From positions 1-31,145 of the forward strand of contig JBMTVT010000026.1 in NCBI GenBank assembly GCA_049451635.1: a stretch of 31,145 nucleotides of DNA. Direction: 5' to 3'. The notes beneath the pieces were generated by a model. It was not told the origin of the DNA. It searched no databases and was given only the letters and a program-made list of their open reading frames with translations. Positions 15,394 to 24,622 of this stretch are shown piece by piece (within the stretch, counting starts at the first letter, position 1; each line of letters starts with the position of its first letter). The translations under genes were made by a program, and so were the position numbers. Source of the DNA: JBMTVT01 sp049451635 (GTDB taxonomy: Bacteria > Bacteroidota > Bacteroidia > Flavobacteriales > Flavobacteriaceae).

Positions 15394-17082
15394 ATGAAAA
15401 AAATCATCTACCTCATAATTTTTGTCCTTCTAGTTTCATCCTGTGAAAAAACAGAAAAAAAACCAACTACTGGCCTCATAACTAAAAGCGCTATGATTGT
15501 TTCTGCCCGTGCGGAGGCCTCTAAAATTGGCAGCGATATCATGAAAAAAGGAGGCAATGCCTTTGATGCCATGGCAGCAACCCAACTAGCTTTGGCAATT
15601 GCCTATCCATATGCAGGCAACTTGGGTGGTGGTGGCTTTATGGTTTACAGGATGGCTGATGGTGAAATAGGTTGTTTAGATTTTAGAGAAAAAGCCCCTG
15701 CTGCTGCTACAAAAAACATGTATTTGAATGAACATGGTGATGTAATTCCAGATAAAAGCACACTTGGCGCTATGGCAGTTGGTGTTCCAGGTACTATTGC
15801 TGGTGTTTTTGAAGTTCATAAAAAACTTGGGGTTTTACCCATAGAAGATATTATTTCTCCAGTTATAGAATTGGCACATAAAGGTATTGTTGTTACCGAA
15901 AAGCAAGAAAAACGAATTAAAAAATACCAACCTCTTTTCCCAAAAGCCAACAAAGATTCCATAATATTTGATAAACAATGGAAAGAAAATGACACCATTA
16001 AATATCCAGCATTGGCGAGAACCTTAGAGCGTATCTTAAAATATGGTGAGGATGAATTTTATAGAGGTGAAACTGCTAAAATACTCGCTAAATTTATTCA
16101 AGATAATGGTGGTATTGTTACTGAAGAAGATTTAGCAAACTATGAAGCAAAATGGCGCACACCCATTACGTTTATGTATGATGACTTAAAAATTATTTCT
16201 ATGTCGCCACCATCAAGCGGTGGTGTTTGTTTAGCACAAATCATGAAAATGATTGAACCATACAAGCTTCATGAATACGGCCATAATTCTGTAAAAGCCA
16301 TTCAAGTAATTACAGAAGCCGAAAGACGTGCTTATGCCGATAGGAGTTATTATTTAGGCGACCCTGATTTTGTTTCAATGCCTTTGGAAACATTAGTTGA
16401 CACAAAATACTTAAATCAACGCATGAGTGATTTTTCATTTAAAAAAGCCACATTATCAAGTGCTATTTCCCATGGCAATATACAAGTAATTGAGAGTGAC
16501 GAAACAACGCATTTCTCTATTGTAGATCCAAATGGTAATACCGTTTCTGTTACCACAACATTAAATGGGGCCTATGGTTCAAAGTTATATTGCTCAGAAT
16601 TAGGCTTCTTTTTAAACAATGAAATGGATGATTTTAGTAGTAAACCCGGTGAGCCCAATATGTTTGGCCTTATTGGTGCAGAAGCCAACAGCATAGCTCC
16701 AGAAAAACGAATGTTAAGCTCTATGACACCAACCATTGTAGAGAAAAATGGCAACCTTTACATGGTAGTAGGCACACCTGGTGGTTCTACAATCATTACC
16801 TCGGTTTTGCAAACTATTTTAAATGTCCACGAATTTAAAATGACCATGCAAGACGCCGTAAATTCGCCTAGGTTCCACCATCAATGGTTACCTGATGATA
16901 TTAAAATGGAACCTAATTTGTTTGATAAATCCGTTATTAACCAATTAGAAAAATTGGGTTACAAAATCAATGAAGAAGATTCGCTTGTTATTGGCAAAGT
17001 CGATGGAATACTTGTTTTAGATGACCAATCGTATGAAGGTGGTGCAGATTATCGAGGGGATGATACAGCTGTCGGTTTTTAA
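15394..17082 (+). CDS. ggt: Gamma-glutamyltransferase, lipoprotein
   Basis: Self-cleaving Ntn hydrolase that transfers or hydrolyses the gamma-glutamyl group of glutathione and similar compounds. The signal MKKIIYLIIFVLLVSSC ends in a lipobox with Cys17, so the protein should be membrane-anchored in the envelope. The large subunit includes the DAMAATQLALAI and NLGGGGFMVYR motifs; the processing site is before Thr371 in the TTHFSIVDPNGNTVSVT block, which becomes the nucleophile. GTPGGSTIITSVLQTI near residue 458 is the oxyanion-hole glycine pair. 562 residues is normal. It starts three bases after the AcpH-like gene. Confidence 0.95.
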   Translation: MKKIIYLIIFVLLVSSCEKTEKKPTTGLITKSAMIVSARAEASKIGSDIMKKGGNAFDAMAATQLALAIAYPYAGNLGGGGFMVYRMADGEIGCLDFREKAPAAATKNMYLNEHGDVIPDKSTLGAMAVGVPGTIAGVFEVHKKLGVLPIEDIISPVIELAHKGIVVTEKQEKRIKKYQPLFPKANKDSIIFDKQWKENDTIKYPALARTLERILKYGEDEFYRGETAKILAKFIQDNGGIVTEEDLANYEAKWRTPITFMYDDLKIISMSPPSSGGVCLAQIMKMIEPYKLHEYGHNSVKAIQVITEAERRAYADRSYYLGDPDFVSMPLETLVDTKYLNQRMSDFSFKKATLSSAISHGNIQVIESDETTHFSIVDPNGNTVSVTTTLNGAYGSKLYCSELGFFLNNEMDDFSSKPGEPNMFGLIGAEANSIAPEKRMLSSMTPTIVEKNGNLYMVVGTPGGSTIITSVLQTILNVHEFKMTMQDAVNSPRFHHQWLPDDIKMEPNLFDKSVINQLEKLGYKINEEDSLVIGKVDGILVLDDQSYEGGADYRGDDTAVGF

Positions 17083-17153
17083 AGATATTCTTTCCTTAAA
17101 ACAATAGTATTTAATAATTTAGACACTTTTACGCATAATTTAGATGCTATTTT

Positions 17154-17876
17154 ATGACCAAAAAATCGAGTAAAATATTTAAAATAGTAACAGGAGTTAT
17201 CATCTTCCTTTCGCTTCCTAGTTTGTTGTTTTTTGGTTTTTTATTTTTAAAATATAACGAAGATCTACCTACAGGAATTCAAGGTAAAGAAGCAGATGCC
17301 TTAGCATATAGAATGCTGGAAGCCCTAGACTATGAGGCTTACAAAAACACCCATTACATAGAGTGGTCATTTAAAAAACGACATCATTATAAATGGGATA
17401 AAAAAAACAATACTTGCGATGTGTATTGGAAAGAGTATAAAGTAACCTTAAACCTAAATAACTTATCGGAAAGTAAAGCCTACATACACAGCTTTAAAAC
17501 TGAAAGTGAAATTGCTGATTGTTTAATTAAAAAGGCAACCAACTATTTTAATAACGATTCCTTTTGGCTTGTAGCACCTTACAAGGTTTTTGATGAAGGC
17601 ACAGAGCGTAGGCTTGTAAAAACCAAAAACAACAAAGATGCTTTACTTGTTACCTATACTAACGGTGGCACAACTCCCGGCGACTCTTATTTATGGTTAC
17701 TTGATGATAATGGAAAACCTTATGCCTTTAAAATTTGGGCTGATATTTTACCCATTGATGGTCTGGAAGCTTCTTGGAGTGATTGGACAACAACACAAAC
17801 AGGAGCACAATTACCAATCTTTCATAATCTCTTGGTTTTAGGCTTGGAAATTGATGGAGTAAAAGGAACAAATTAA
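17154..17876 (+). CDS. Membrane-anchored protein of unknown function
   Basis: 240 residues. A basic start (MTKKSSKIFK) is followed by one hydrophobic segment (about 10-33), then a soluble domain of about 200 residues that should face the periplasm. The domain is rich in aromatic and charged residues, with HYIEWSFKKRHHYKWDK near 68, VYWKEYKVTLNL near 98 and GDSYLWLLDDNGKPYAFKIW near 188, which gives the impression of a beta-sandwich. I do not recognise the family. It lies 71 bases after ggt and 80 bases before uvrA, on the same strand. No catalytic pattern is evident. Confidence 0.85.
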   Translation: MTKKSSKIFKIVTGVIIFLSLPSLLFFGFLFLKYNEDLPTGIQGKEADALAYRMLEALDYEAYKNTHYIEWSFKKRHHYKWDKKNNTCDVYWKEYKVTLNLNNLSESKAYIHSFKTESEIADCLIKKATNYFNNDSFWLVAPYKVFDEGTERRLVKTKNNKDALLVTYTNGGTTPGDSYLWLLDDNGKPYAFKIWADILPIDGLEASWSDWTTTQTGAQLPIFHNLLVLGLEIDGVKGTN

Positions 17877-17933
17877 GCCTAAGTTTTAGTAAATCTATAA
17901 CAAACTTCACTTCATTTTTAAAAGCAAAAAACG

Positions 17934-17949
17934 TAACTTCGCAACTTTG
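17934..17949 (+). promoter_or_regulatory. Tandem near-consensus -7 octamers before uvrA
   Basis: TAACTTCG and CAACTTTG lie side by side, each one base away from TAnnTTTG, ending 7 bases before the uvrA ATG. The second would leave almost no 5' leader. Possible promoter, weakly supported. Confidence 0.3.
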
Positions 17950-17956
17950 CGATTTT

Positions 17957-20788
17957 ATGAGCCAATTTGACGAATTTATTGAGGTAAAAGGAGCACGTGT
18001 ACACAATCTTAAAAACATTGATGTATCTATTCCGCGTGAGCAGCTTGTGGTAATTACAGGGCTCTCAGGTAGCGGAAAATCGTCATTGGCCTTTGATACC
18101 ATTTATGCAGAAGGACAACGCCGATACATTGAAACATTTTCGGCTTATGCACGTCAGTTTTTAGGAGGGTTGGAACGCCCCGACGTTGATAAAATCGATG
18201 GCCTTTCACCTGTAATTGCCATTGAGCAAAAAACAACCAGTAAATCGCCGCGTTCTACAGTGGGCACCATTACTGAAATTTATGATTTTTTAAGATTACT
18301 TTTTGCTCGTGCTAGTGACGCTTATAGCTACAATACAGGCGAAAAAATGATAAGTTACAGCTATGAGCAAATAAAAGAGCTTATAATTAGTGATTTTAAA
18401 GGAAAGCGGATTAATATACTGGCTCCTGTTGTGCGTTCCCGAAAAGGGCATTATCGTGAATTGTTCGAACAAATTGCCAAACAAGGTTTTGTAAAAGTGA
18501 GGACTAATGGAGAAATACGCGATATCACCAAAGGCATGAAACTGGATCGTTACAAAACCCACGACATCGAAATCGTTATTGACAGACTCAAAATTAATGA
18601 TTCGGTTGATAACGATAACCGATTAACAGAAACCATCAATACAGCGATGTACCATGGTGAGGATGTGCTTTTGGTAATTGACCAAGACACCCAAGAAACT
18701 CGGTATTTTAGTAGCAGCTTAATGTGCCCTACCTCTGGGATTTCATACCCAAACCCAGAACCCAATAACTTTTCATTCAACTCACCAAAAGGAGCTTGCA
18801 ACCATTGCAATGGCATCGGTGCTTTGTATCAGGTAAATGAAAACAAAATTGTTCCTGATAAAAACCTATCAATTAAAGCAGGCGCATTGGCACCACATGG
18901 ACCAGAAAAAAACAGTTGGATTTTTAAACAGTTTGAAACCATAGCACAACGTTTCAATTTTAAATTAAGCGATCCTTACAAGGATATTCCCGAGGAAGCT
19001 AAACAAATTATTTTGTATGGTGGCAATGAAAAGTTTTCTATAGAAAGTAAAACTTTAGGGGTAACTCGTGATTACAAAATAGATTTTGAGGGTGTGGCTA
19101 ACTTCATTGAAAATCAATACAAAACAGCTGATTCTACATCCCTAAAACGTTGGGCAAAAGACTATATGGACAAAATTACGTGTCCCGTATGTGAGGGCTC
19201 GCGTTTAAAAAAAGAATCTCTTTATTTTAAGATAAACAACAAGAATATTGCAGAACTGAGTAATACTGATATTGTTGAACTAGCTGAATGGTTTAATGAC
19301 CTTAAAAACCAACTTTCAGAAAAACAAACAAAAATTGCTGAAGAGGTAGTAAAAGAAATTAAATCTAGACTTCAATTTTTGTTGGATGTTGGTTTAGATT
19401 ACTTAACGTTAAACCGAAGTTCAAAATCGCTTTCTGGTGGCGAGGCGCAACGTATTCGTCTGGCAACCCAAATAGGCTCACAATTGGTTGGTGTGCTTTA
19501 TATTTTAGATGAACCCAGTATTGGGTTGCACCAACGTGACAATGAAAAGTTGATAAACTCTTTGGTTTCGCTTCGTGATATTGGGAATTCGGTTATAGTT
19601 GTTGAACATGATAAAGATATGATAGAGCGTGCCGATTATGTAATTGATATTGGCCCAAAAGCAGGAAAACACGGAGGTGAAATTATTAGTGTTGGTACCC
19701 CAAAAGAACTTAAAACACACAACACATTAACAGCTGATTATTTAAACAGAAATAAACAAATTGAAGTCCCTAAAAAACGACGTTCGGGTAATGGTAAGTT
19801 TATAGAACTCACTGGCTGCACAGGAAATAATTTAAAAAATGTATCGGTAAAATTTCCTTTAGGTAAAATGATTGGGGTTACGGGCGTTTCAGGCAGCGGT
19901 AAATCTACCTTGATAAACGAAACTCTTTACCCAATTTTAAATGCGCATTATTTCAATGGTTTAAAAAAACCGATGCCCTATAAAAGCATTAAGGGCTTAG
20001 AACATATTGACAAAGTTATCGATATTAACCAATCGCCCATTGGCAGAACCCCCAGAAGCAACCCCGTAACCTACACGGGAACGTTTGGGGTAATTAGAGC
20101 GCTTTTTGCAAAAATTCCTGAAGCCATGATTCGCGGTTACAAAGCAGGGCGTTTTAGCTTTAATGTTAAAGGAGGGCGTTGTGAAACCTGTCAAGGAGGT
20201 GGTTTACGGGTTATTGAAATGAATTTTTTACCCGATGTATATGTTGAGTGTGAAACTTGCCAAGGGAAACGATTTAACAGGGAAACCTTAGAAATTCGTT
20301 ATAAAGGTAAAAACATCAGTGATGTACTAAACATGACCATTAATGAAGCTGTTGAATTTTTTGAGCACATTCCAAAAATTCATAAAAAACTTAAAACCAT
20401 AAAAGATGTTGGTTTAGGTTATATCACTTTAGGGCAACAAAGCACAACGCTTTCTGGCGGTGAAGCGCAACGTATAAAACTTGCTACAGAGCTTTCAAAA
20501 AGAGATACGGGCAATACCTTTTATATTTTAGACGAACCTACTACTGGCCTTCATTTTGAAGACATAAGGGTGCTTATGATAGTTCTTAACAAACTGGCAA
20601 ATAAAGGAAATACATTGCTCATAATAGAACACAATTTGGACGTTATAAAAACTGTAGACCATATTATTGATATTGGCTATGAAGGTGGTAAAGGGGGTGG
20701 ACAAATAATTGTAGAGGGTACGCCTGAAGAGGTCTCAAAACATAAAAAAAGCTATACTGCTAAATTTCTAAGAAAAGAATTAAATTAG
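17957..20788 (+). CDS. uvrA: Excinuclease ABC subunit A
   Basis: DNA damage sensor of nucleotide excision repair, acting as a dimer with UvrB. It is a double ABC ATPase: the first Walker A GLSGSGKSS is at 35-43, ABC signatures LSGGEAQRIRLA near 492 and LSGGEAQRIKLA near 832, and the second Walker A GVSGSGKST near 642. Zinc-binding cysteine pairs occur in GACNHCNGIG and CPVCEGSRL, and in the second half in CETCQGGG with CETCQGKR. 943 residues is complete. The ATG at 17957 gives the standard N-terminus. The gene has no adjacent uvrB. Confidence 0.98.
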   Translation: MSQFDEFIEVKGARVHNLKNIDVSIPREQLVVITGLSGSGKSSLAFDTIYAEGQRRYIETFSAYARQFLGGLERPDVDKIDGLSPVIAIEQKTTSKSPRSTVGTITEIYDFLRLLFARASDAYSYNTGEKMISYSYEQIKELIISDFKGKRINILAPVVRSRKGHYRELFEQIAKQGFVKVRTNGEIRDITKGMKLDRYKTHDIEIVIDRLKINDSVDNDNRLTETINTAMYHGEDVLLVIDQDTQETRYFSSSLMCPTSGISYPNPEPNNFSFNSPKGACNHCNGIGALYQVNENKIVPDKNLSIKAGALAPHGPEKNSWIFKQFETIAQRFNFKLSDPYKDIPEEAKQIILYGGNEKFSIESKTLGVTRDYKIDFEGVANFIENQYKTADSTSLKRWAKDYMDKITCPVCEGSRLKKESLYFKINNKNIAELSNTDIVELAEWFNDLKNQLSEKQTKIAEEVVKEIKSRLQFLLDVGLDYLTLNRSSKSLSGGEAQRIRLATQIGSQLVGVLYILDEPSIGLHQRDNEKLINSLVSLRDIGNSVIVVEHDKDMIERADYVIDIGPKAGKHGGEIISVGTPKELKTHNTLTADYLNRNKQIEVPKKRRSGNGKFIELTGCTGNNLKNVSVKFPLGKMIGVTGVSGSGKSTLINETLYPILNAHYFNGLKKPMPYKSIKGLEHIDKVIDINQSPIGRTPRSNPVTYTGTFGVIRALFAKIPEAMIRGYKAGRFSFNVKGGRCETCQGGGLRVIEMNFLPDVYVECETCQGKRFNRETLEIRYKGKNISDVLNMTINEAVEFFEHIPKIHKKLKTIKDVGLGYITLGQQSTTLSGGEAQRIKLATELSKRDTGNTFYILDEPTTGLHFEDIRVLMIVLNKLANKGNTLLIIEHNLDVIKTVDHIIDIGYEGGKGGGQIIVEGTPEEVSKHKKSYTAKFLRKELN

Positions 20789-20793
20789 CAAAC

Positions 20794-20807
20794 TTGCCTA
20801 TAGGCAA
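20794..20807. promoter_or_regulatory. 14-bp perfect palindrome before the LOG-family gene
   Basis: TTGCCTATAGGCAA lies in the 37-base gap between uvrA and the next gene, 18 bases before its ATG. No T-run follows, so it is not a terminator for uvrA. The symmetry and spacing suggest an operator; this is inferred. Confidence 0.5.
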
Positions 20808-20825
20808 ATAAATAAAAAAAAGCAT

Positions 20826-21515
20826 ATGAGAAAAGAGCAACATCACAAAGGTTGGAACGAGATAAAAACAAATGATTCCTGGGCTATTTTTAAAATCATG
20901 GGTGAGTTTGTTAATGGTTTTGAAAAAATGAGCAAAATAGGCCCTTGTGTATCAATTTTTGGTTCAGCAAGAACAAAGCCAGATAATAAATACTATAAAC
21001 TTGCAGAGGGCATTGCAAAAAGAATTGTTGAAGCTGGTTATGGCGTGATTACTGGTGGTGGCCCCGGTATTATGGAAGCCGGAAACAAAGGTGCGCATTT
21101 AGGTGGCGGAACCTCGGTAGGCTTAAATATTGAATTGCCTTTTGAACAACATGATAACCCTTACATTGATCATGATAAAAGCTTGGATTTTGATTATTTT
21201 TTTGTTAGAAAAGTAATGTTTGTAAAATATTCTCAAGGATTTGTAGTTATGCCTGGAGGCTTTGGTACACTAGACGAGCTTTTTGAGGCTATCACACTAA
21301 TACAAACACACAAAATTGGCAAATTTCCAATTATTTTGGTTGGTACAGATTTTTGGGAAGGCTTAATGGAATGGGTTAAAAAGACACTTTTAGAATCGTT
21401 TTCAAATATCAGCCCTAAAGATTTAGACCTTATTCATTTGGTTGATACTGAAGAAGAAGTTATTAATATATTAGATGCTTTTTACAAAGATTCCGGATTA
21501 AGTCCAAATTTCTAA
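20826..21515 (+). CDS. LOG-family protein (TIGR00730 Rossmann fold)
   Basis: 229 residues with both LOG-family nucleotide motifs: GGGPGIMEAGNKGA near 78-91 and PGGFGTLDE near 140-148. Members act as cytokinin-type nucleotide 5'-monophosphate phosphoribohydrolases, releasing the base from N6-modified AMP or other nucleotides; the bacterial substrate is often unknown. The N-terminal 35 residues (KGWNEIKTNDSWAIFKIMGE) are an extension common in the longer form. No signal peptide. It follows uvrA closely, with a palindrome between. Confidence 0.92.
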   Translation: MRKEQHHKGWNEIKTNDSWAIFKIMGEFVNGFEKMSKIGPCVSIFGSARTKPDNKYYKLAEGIAKRIVEAGYGVITGGGPGIMEAGNKGAHLGGGTSVGLNIELPFEQHDNPYIDHDKSLDFDYFFVRKVMFVKYSQGFVVMPGGFGTLDELFEAITLIQTHKIGKFPIILVGTDFWEGLMEWVKKTLLESFSNISPKDLDLIHLVDTEEEVINILDAFYKDSGLSPNF

Positions 21516-21565
21516 ATTAAGCTTCCTAATATTTAAACAACAATACCGTTATTCCATATAGCTCA

Positions 21566-21585
21566 TACTATATTTTACTATATTG
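21566..21585. repeat. Tandem 10-bp repeat upstream of the M1-like gene
   Basis: TACTATATTT and TACTATATTG stand directly next to each other (nine of ten identical), 31 bases before the ATG at 21616. It may be part of a promoter or a chance AT-rich repeat. Confidence 0.5.
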
Positions 21586-21615
21586 CGTCGCCTTACATGA
21601 ATTATTAACCTTATA

Positions 21616-24459
21616 ATGCACATTAAATTGAAGTTACGATTTTTAATTTGTATCCTTTTTTCTTCAATATATTTTACAAGCTTTAGTCAAAATAAAATTG
21701 ATTTAAAGGCTGTTTTTGACATAGAAAACAAGCAAATTAAAATTTCGCAAAACATACAATACCAAAACACTACCCAAGATACTTTACAATCAATTTACCT
21801 AAACGATTGGGCCAATAGCTATTCAACAAAAAAAACACAGCTGGCCATTAGATTTGCCGATGAATATATAAATGATTTTCATTTGGCAAAAAACGAGGAT
21901 CGTGGGTTTTCAGTAATTACTTCCATTAAGCAAGACGAACTGGATTTGGTATACCATGAGCTTAAAAACCAAACAGATGTTATAGAAGTTGAATTGAAAG
22001 TGCCTTTAATGCCCAATGGCACTTACAATATTCATTTAGAGTATATTGTTCAGGTGCCTAATGCAAAATTTACGAGTTATGGCATTACAGAAACAGGTGA
22101 TTTTAATTTAAGATATTGGTATATAACGCCTGCTGTTTACAATGGTGAATGGCAATATTACAGCAATAAAAATTTGGATGATTTGTTTATTCCTAAATCT
22201 GATATTTCTCTGGAAATTGAATACCCAAACGAGTACAATTTAACTTCAGAATTAGATGTAAATAACCTCTCACAATCACCTAATAAACAGATAATTAAAT
22301 TAGAAGGAAAAAATAGATTAAACACTAAATTATTTTTGAGTAAAAACTCGAACTTTAAAACAATTCAATCTGAAGATTTCTCCATGGTTTCCAATATAAA
22401 TGATGAAGGCCTTGAGGTAATTGATAAAGTATTAATCACTGAAAAAGTAATTAAATTTATTTTTGAAAACTTTGGAGACTATCCACACAAAAAACTTTTG
22501 TTAACTCAAATTGATTATGACAAAGACCCTATTTATGGCTTAAACTTTTTACCAAATTTTGTAAAGCCTTACCCAAATCATTTTCAATATGAATTAAAGA
22601 TTTTAAAAATTGCCTTAAAGAATTATTTAGAAAACACCCTTTTAATAAACCCCAGAAAAGAACAATGGTTAATTGATGGGATTCAAATATATTATTTGAT
22701 GAATTATGTTGACCAATATTATCCAAACATGAAATTTCTGGGTAGTATTGCCGATTTTTGGGGCGTGCGATCGTTTCATGCTGCAAACATGAAGTTTAAT
22801 GATAAATACGCATTAGCTTTTATGTTAATGGCCAGAACCAATAGAGACCAACCTTTGACCATGCAAAAAGATTCTCTATTGAAATTTAATACAAGTATTT
22901 CCAATAAATATAAGGCAGGTATTGGTTTAAAATATTTAGATGACTTTGTAAACAGTGACATTGTTGAAAACAGTATTGAGGCTTTCGTAAAGGAAAACAA
23001 GCTAAAATCTACAACCCCAAAAAACTTTGAAGCTTACATCAAATCTAACACTAACAAAGATATTGATTGGTTTTTTGAAGACTATTTAACAAAGACTAAT
23101 AAAATAGATTTTAAAATAAAAAAAGTTATAAAAACCGAAGACTCTATTACAGTTACTATAAAAAACAAACCGGATAACAACATGCCTGTTTCATTATATA
23201 GCCTTAATAACGACAGTATTGTATCAAAAATATGGGTAGAGGATATTAATAAGAGTAAAACCATAACCATACCCAGAAACGACGCTAATAAACTGGTTTT
23301 AAATTACGACAATGTAATACCAGAGATTAATGCCAGAGATAACTGGAAATCGTTAAAGGGTTTCTTTTTCAATAACAAACCTTTGCAAATCAAGCTTTTT
23401 AAAGATATTGAAAACCCGTATTACAATCAAGTTTTCTTAATACCTATAGCAGAGTTCAATAACATTTATGATGGATTCACGTTAGGTTTTAAAGCATACA
23501 ACAAAGCAGTTTTAAGGAAATTGTTTAACTATAAAATTGAGCCACAATACGGCTTTAAATCAAAATCGTTAACGGGTTCTGCATCAATATCCAAAACTCA
23601 TTATTTAGCAAACAACAACTTATATAGCATAAATTATGGCATTGGTATTGGGTATTCATCTTACGCGGAAAACTTATTTGTTAGAAAAATAACGCCTTCA
23701 TTAAAATTTTACTTCAGGGAAGATGATGATTTTCGTTCTAACAAGCGACAATCGCTTACCCTAAGATATATAGATATAAACAGAGATAAAGACATTAACA
23801 ATATATTTACCAGCAACAAACCAAATTATAGTGTGTTTAATGCGCGTTACATCAATTCCAACGACAACCTCATTAACTTTAGCAAGTGGTACACCGATTT
23901 ACAAATAGGTAAACAGTTTAGCAAATTTTCCTTTGAATATGAATACCGAAAACTATTTCAAAATAACCGGCAATTAAATATTAGAGCTTTTGCAGGCTCC
24001 TTTTTAAGCAATAGCACAGATCCAAACTCTAATTATTTTAGCTTCGCTTTAGACAAACCTACTGATTATCTATTTGATTATTCATATTTGGGACGATCAG
24101 AATCTACTGGTATATTTAGTCAGCAGTACATTGATGCCGAAGGAGGTTTTAAATCAAAATTAGAAACGCCATTTGCAAACCAATGGATTACAACTCTTAA
24201 CACAAGTACAACGCTGTGGAAATACATTTTAGTTTATGGCGATATAGGGTTGGTTAAAAACAAATTTGAAACGCCAAAATTTGTCTATGATTCTGGGGTA
24301 AGAATTAATCTGGTAACAGATTATTTTGAGGTCTACTTCCCTATTTACTCTAACTTAGGTTGGGAAATTGGTCAACCCAATTACGACCAGAAGATCCGAT
24401 TCAAATTCACGGTAGATCCACAAGCGCTTTTAGGTTTGTTTAGAAGACGTTGGTATTAA
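21616..24459 (+). CDS. Exported M1-peptidase-like protein with barrel-like C-terminus, no HExxH
   Basis: 947 residues with a signal peptide (about 1-24, ending TSFSQ). Residues about 25-240 resemble the beta-sandwich N-domain of M1 aminopeptidases, and KDIDWFFEDYLTKTNKIDFKI near 480 matches the end of the M1 catalytic domain. However, no HExxH exists anywhere; the region where it should be (323-360) reads FQYELKILKIALKNY followed by WLIDGIQ in place of the usual WLNEG. The last ~380 residues are beta-rich (many YSINYGIGIGY-type strands) and the protein ends in RRRWY, an aromatic C-terminus as in outer-membrane barrels. I infer a surface or outer-membrane protein whose peptidase module is inactive or binds without cutting. 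Relatives are often annotated as metalloprotease. Confidence 0.8.
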   Translation: MHIKLKLRFLICILFSSIYFTSFSQNKIDLKAVFDIENKQIKISQNIQYQNTTQDTLQSIYLNDWANSYSTKKTQLAIRFADEYINDFHLAKNEDRGFSVITSIKQDELDLVYHELKNQTDVIEVELKVPLMPNGTYNIHLEYIVQVPNAKFTSYGITETGDFNLRYWYITPAVYNGEWQYYSNKNLDDLFIPKSDISLEIEYPNEYNLTSELDVNNLSQSPNKQIIKLEGKNRLNTKLFLSKNSNFKTIQSEDFSMVSNINDEGLEVIDKVLITEKVIKFIFENFGDYPHKKLLLTQIDYDKDPIYGLNFLPNFVKPYPNHFQYELKILKIALKNYLENTLLINPRKEQWLIDGIQIYYLMNYVDQYYPNMKFLGSIADFWGVRSFHAANMKFNDKYALAFMLMARTNRDQPLTMQKDSLLKFNTSISNKYKAGIGLKYLDDFVNSDIVENSIEAFVKENKLKSTTPKNFEAYIKSNTNKDIDWFFEDYLTKTNKIDFKIKKVIKTEDSITVTIKNKPDNNMPVSLYSLNNDSIVSKIWVEDINKSKTITIPRNDANKLVLNYDNVIPEINARDNWKSLKGFFFNNKPLQIKLFKDIENPYYNQVFLIPIAEFNNIYDGFTLGFKAYNKAVLRKLFNYKIEPQYGFKSKSLTGSASISKTHYLANNNLYSINYGIGIGYSSYAENLFVRKITPSLKFYFREDDDFRSNKRQSLTLRYIDINRDKDINNIFTSNKPNYSVFNARYINSNDNLINFSKWYTDLQIGKQFSKFSFEYEYRKLFQNNRQLNIRAFAGSFLSNSTDPNSNYFSFALDKPTDYLFDYSYLGRSESTGIFSQQYIDAEGGFKSKLETPFANQWITTLNTSTTLWKYILVYGDIGLVKNKFETPKFVYDSGVRINLVTDYFEVYFPIYSNLGWEIGQPNYDQKIRFKFTVDPQALLGLFRRRWY

Positions 24460-24571
24460 TTAGTGATTGAATTATTTTCAGTATAACACGTTTTTATTGA
24501 ATTTAAATCAATATTTTTTTTATTCGGATGATAATTTTGAATTATTTACAAAAAATATCACATTAAATTAA

Positions 24572-24602
24572 TTGTAAAAAAGATCAACTTTAGCTACTTT
24601 TG
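24572..24602 (+). promoter_or_regulatory. Promoter of the fused E1 dehydrogenase gene
   Basis: TTG at 24572-24574, a 20-base spacer and TACTTTTG at 24595-24602 fit the Bacteroidota promoter TTG-N(17-23)-TAnnTTTG exactly. The ATG follows at 24623. This is the clearest promoter in the window. Confidence 0.75.
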
Positions 24603-24622
24603 CAAAAAAAAAGCATAGATTT

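Noticed and set aside
17728..18236. Minus-strand frames opposite the start of uvrA
   Set aside because: They run across the uvrA promoter and conserved Walker A coding region; no independent support.
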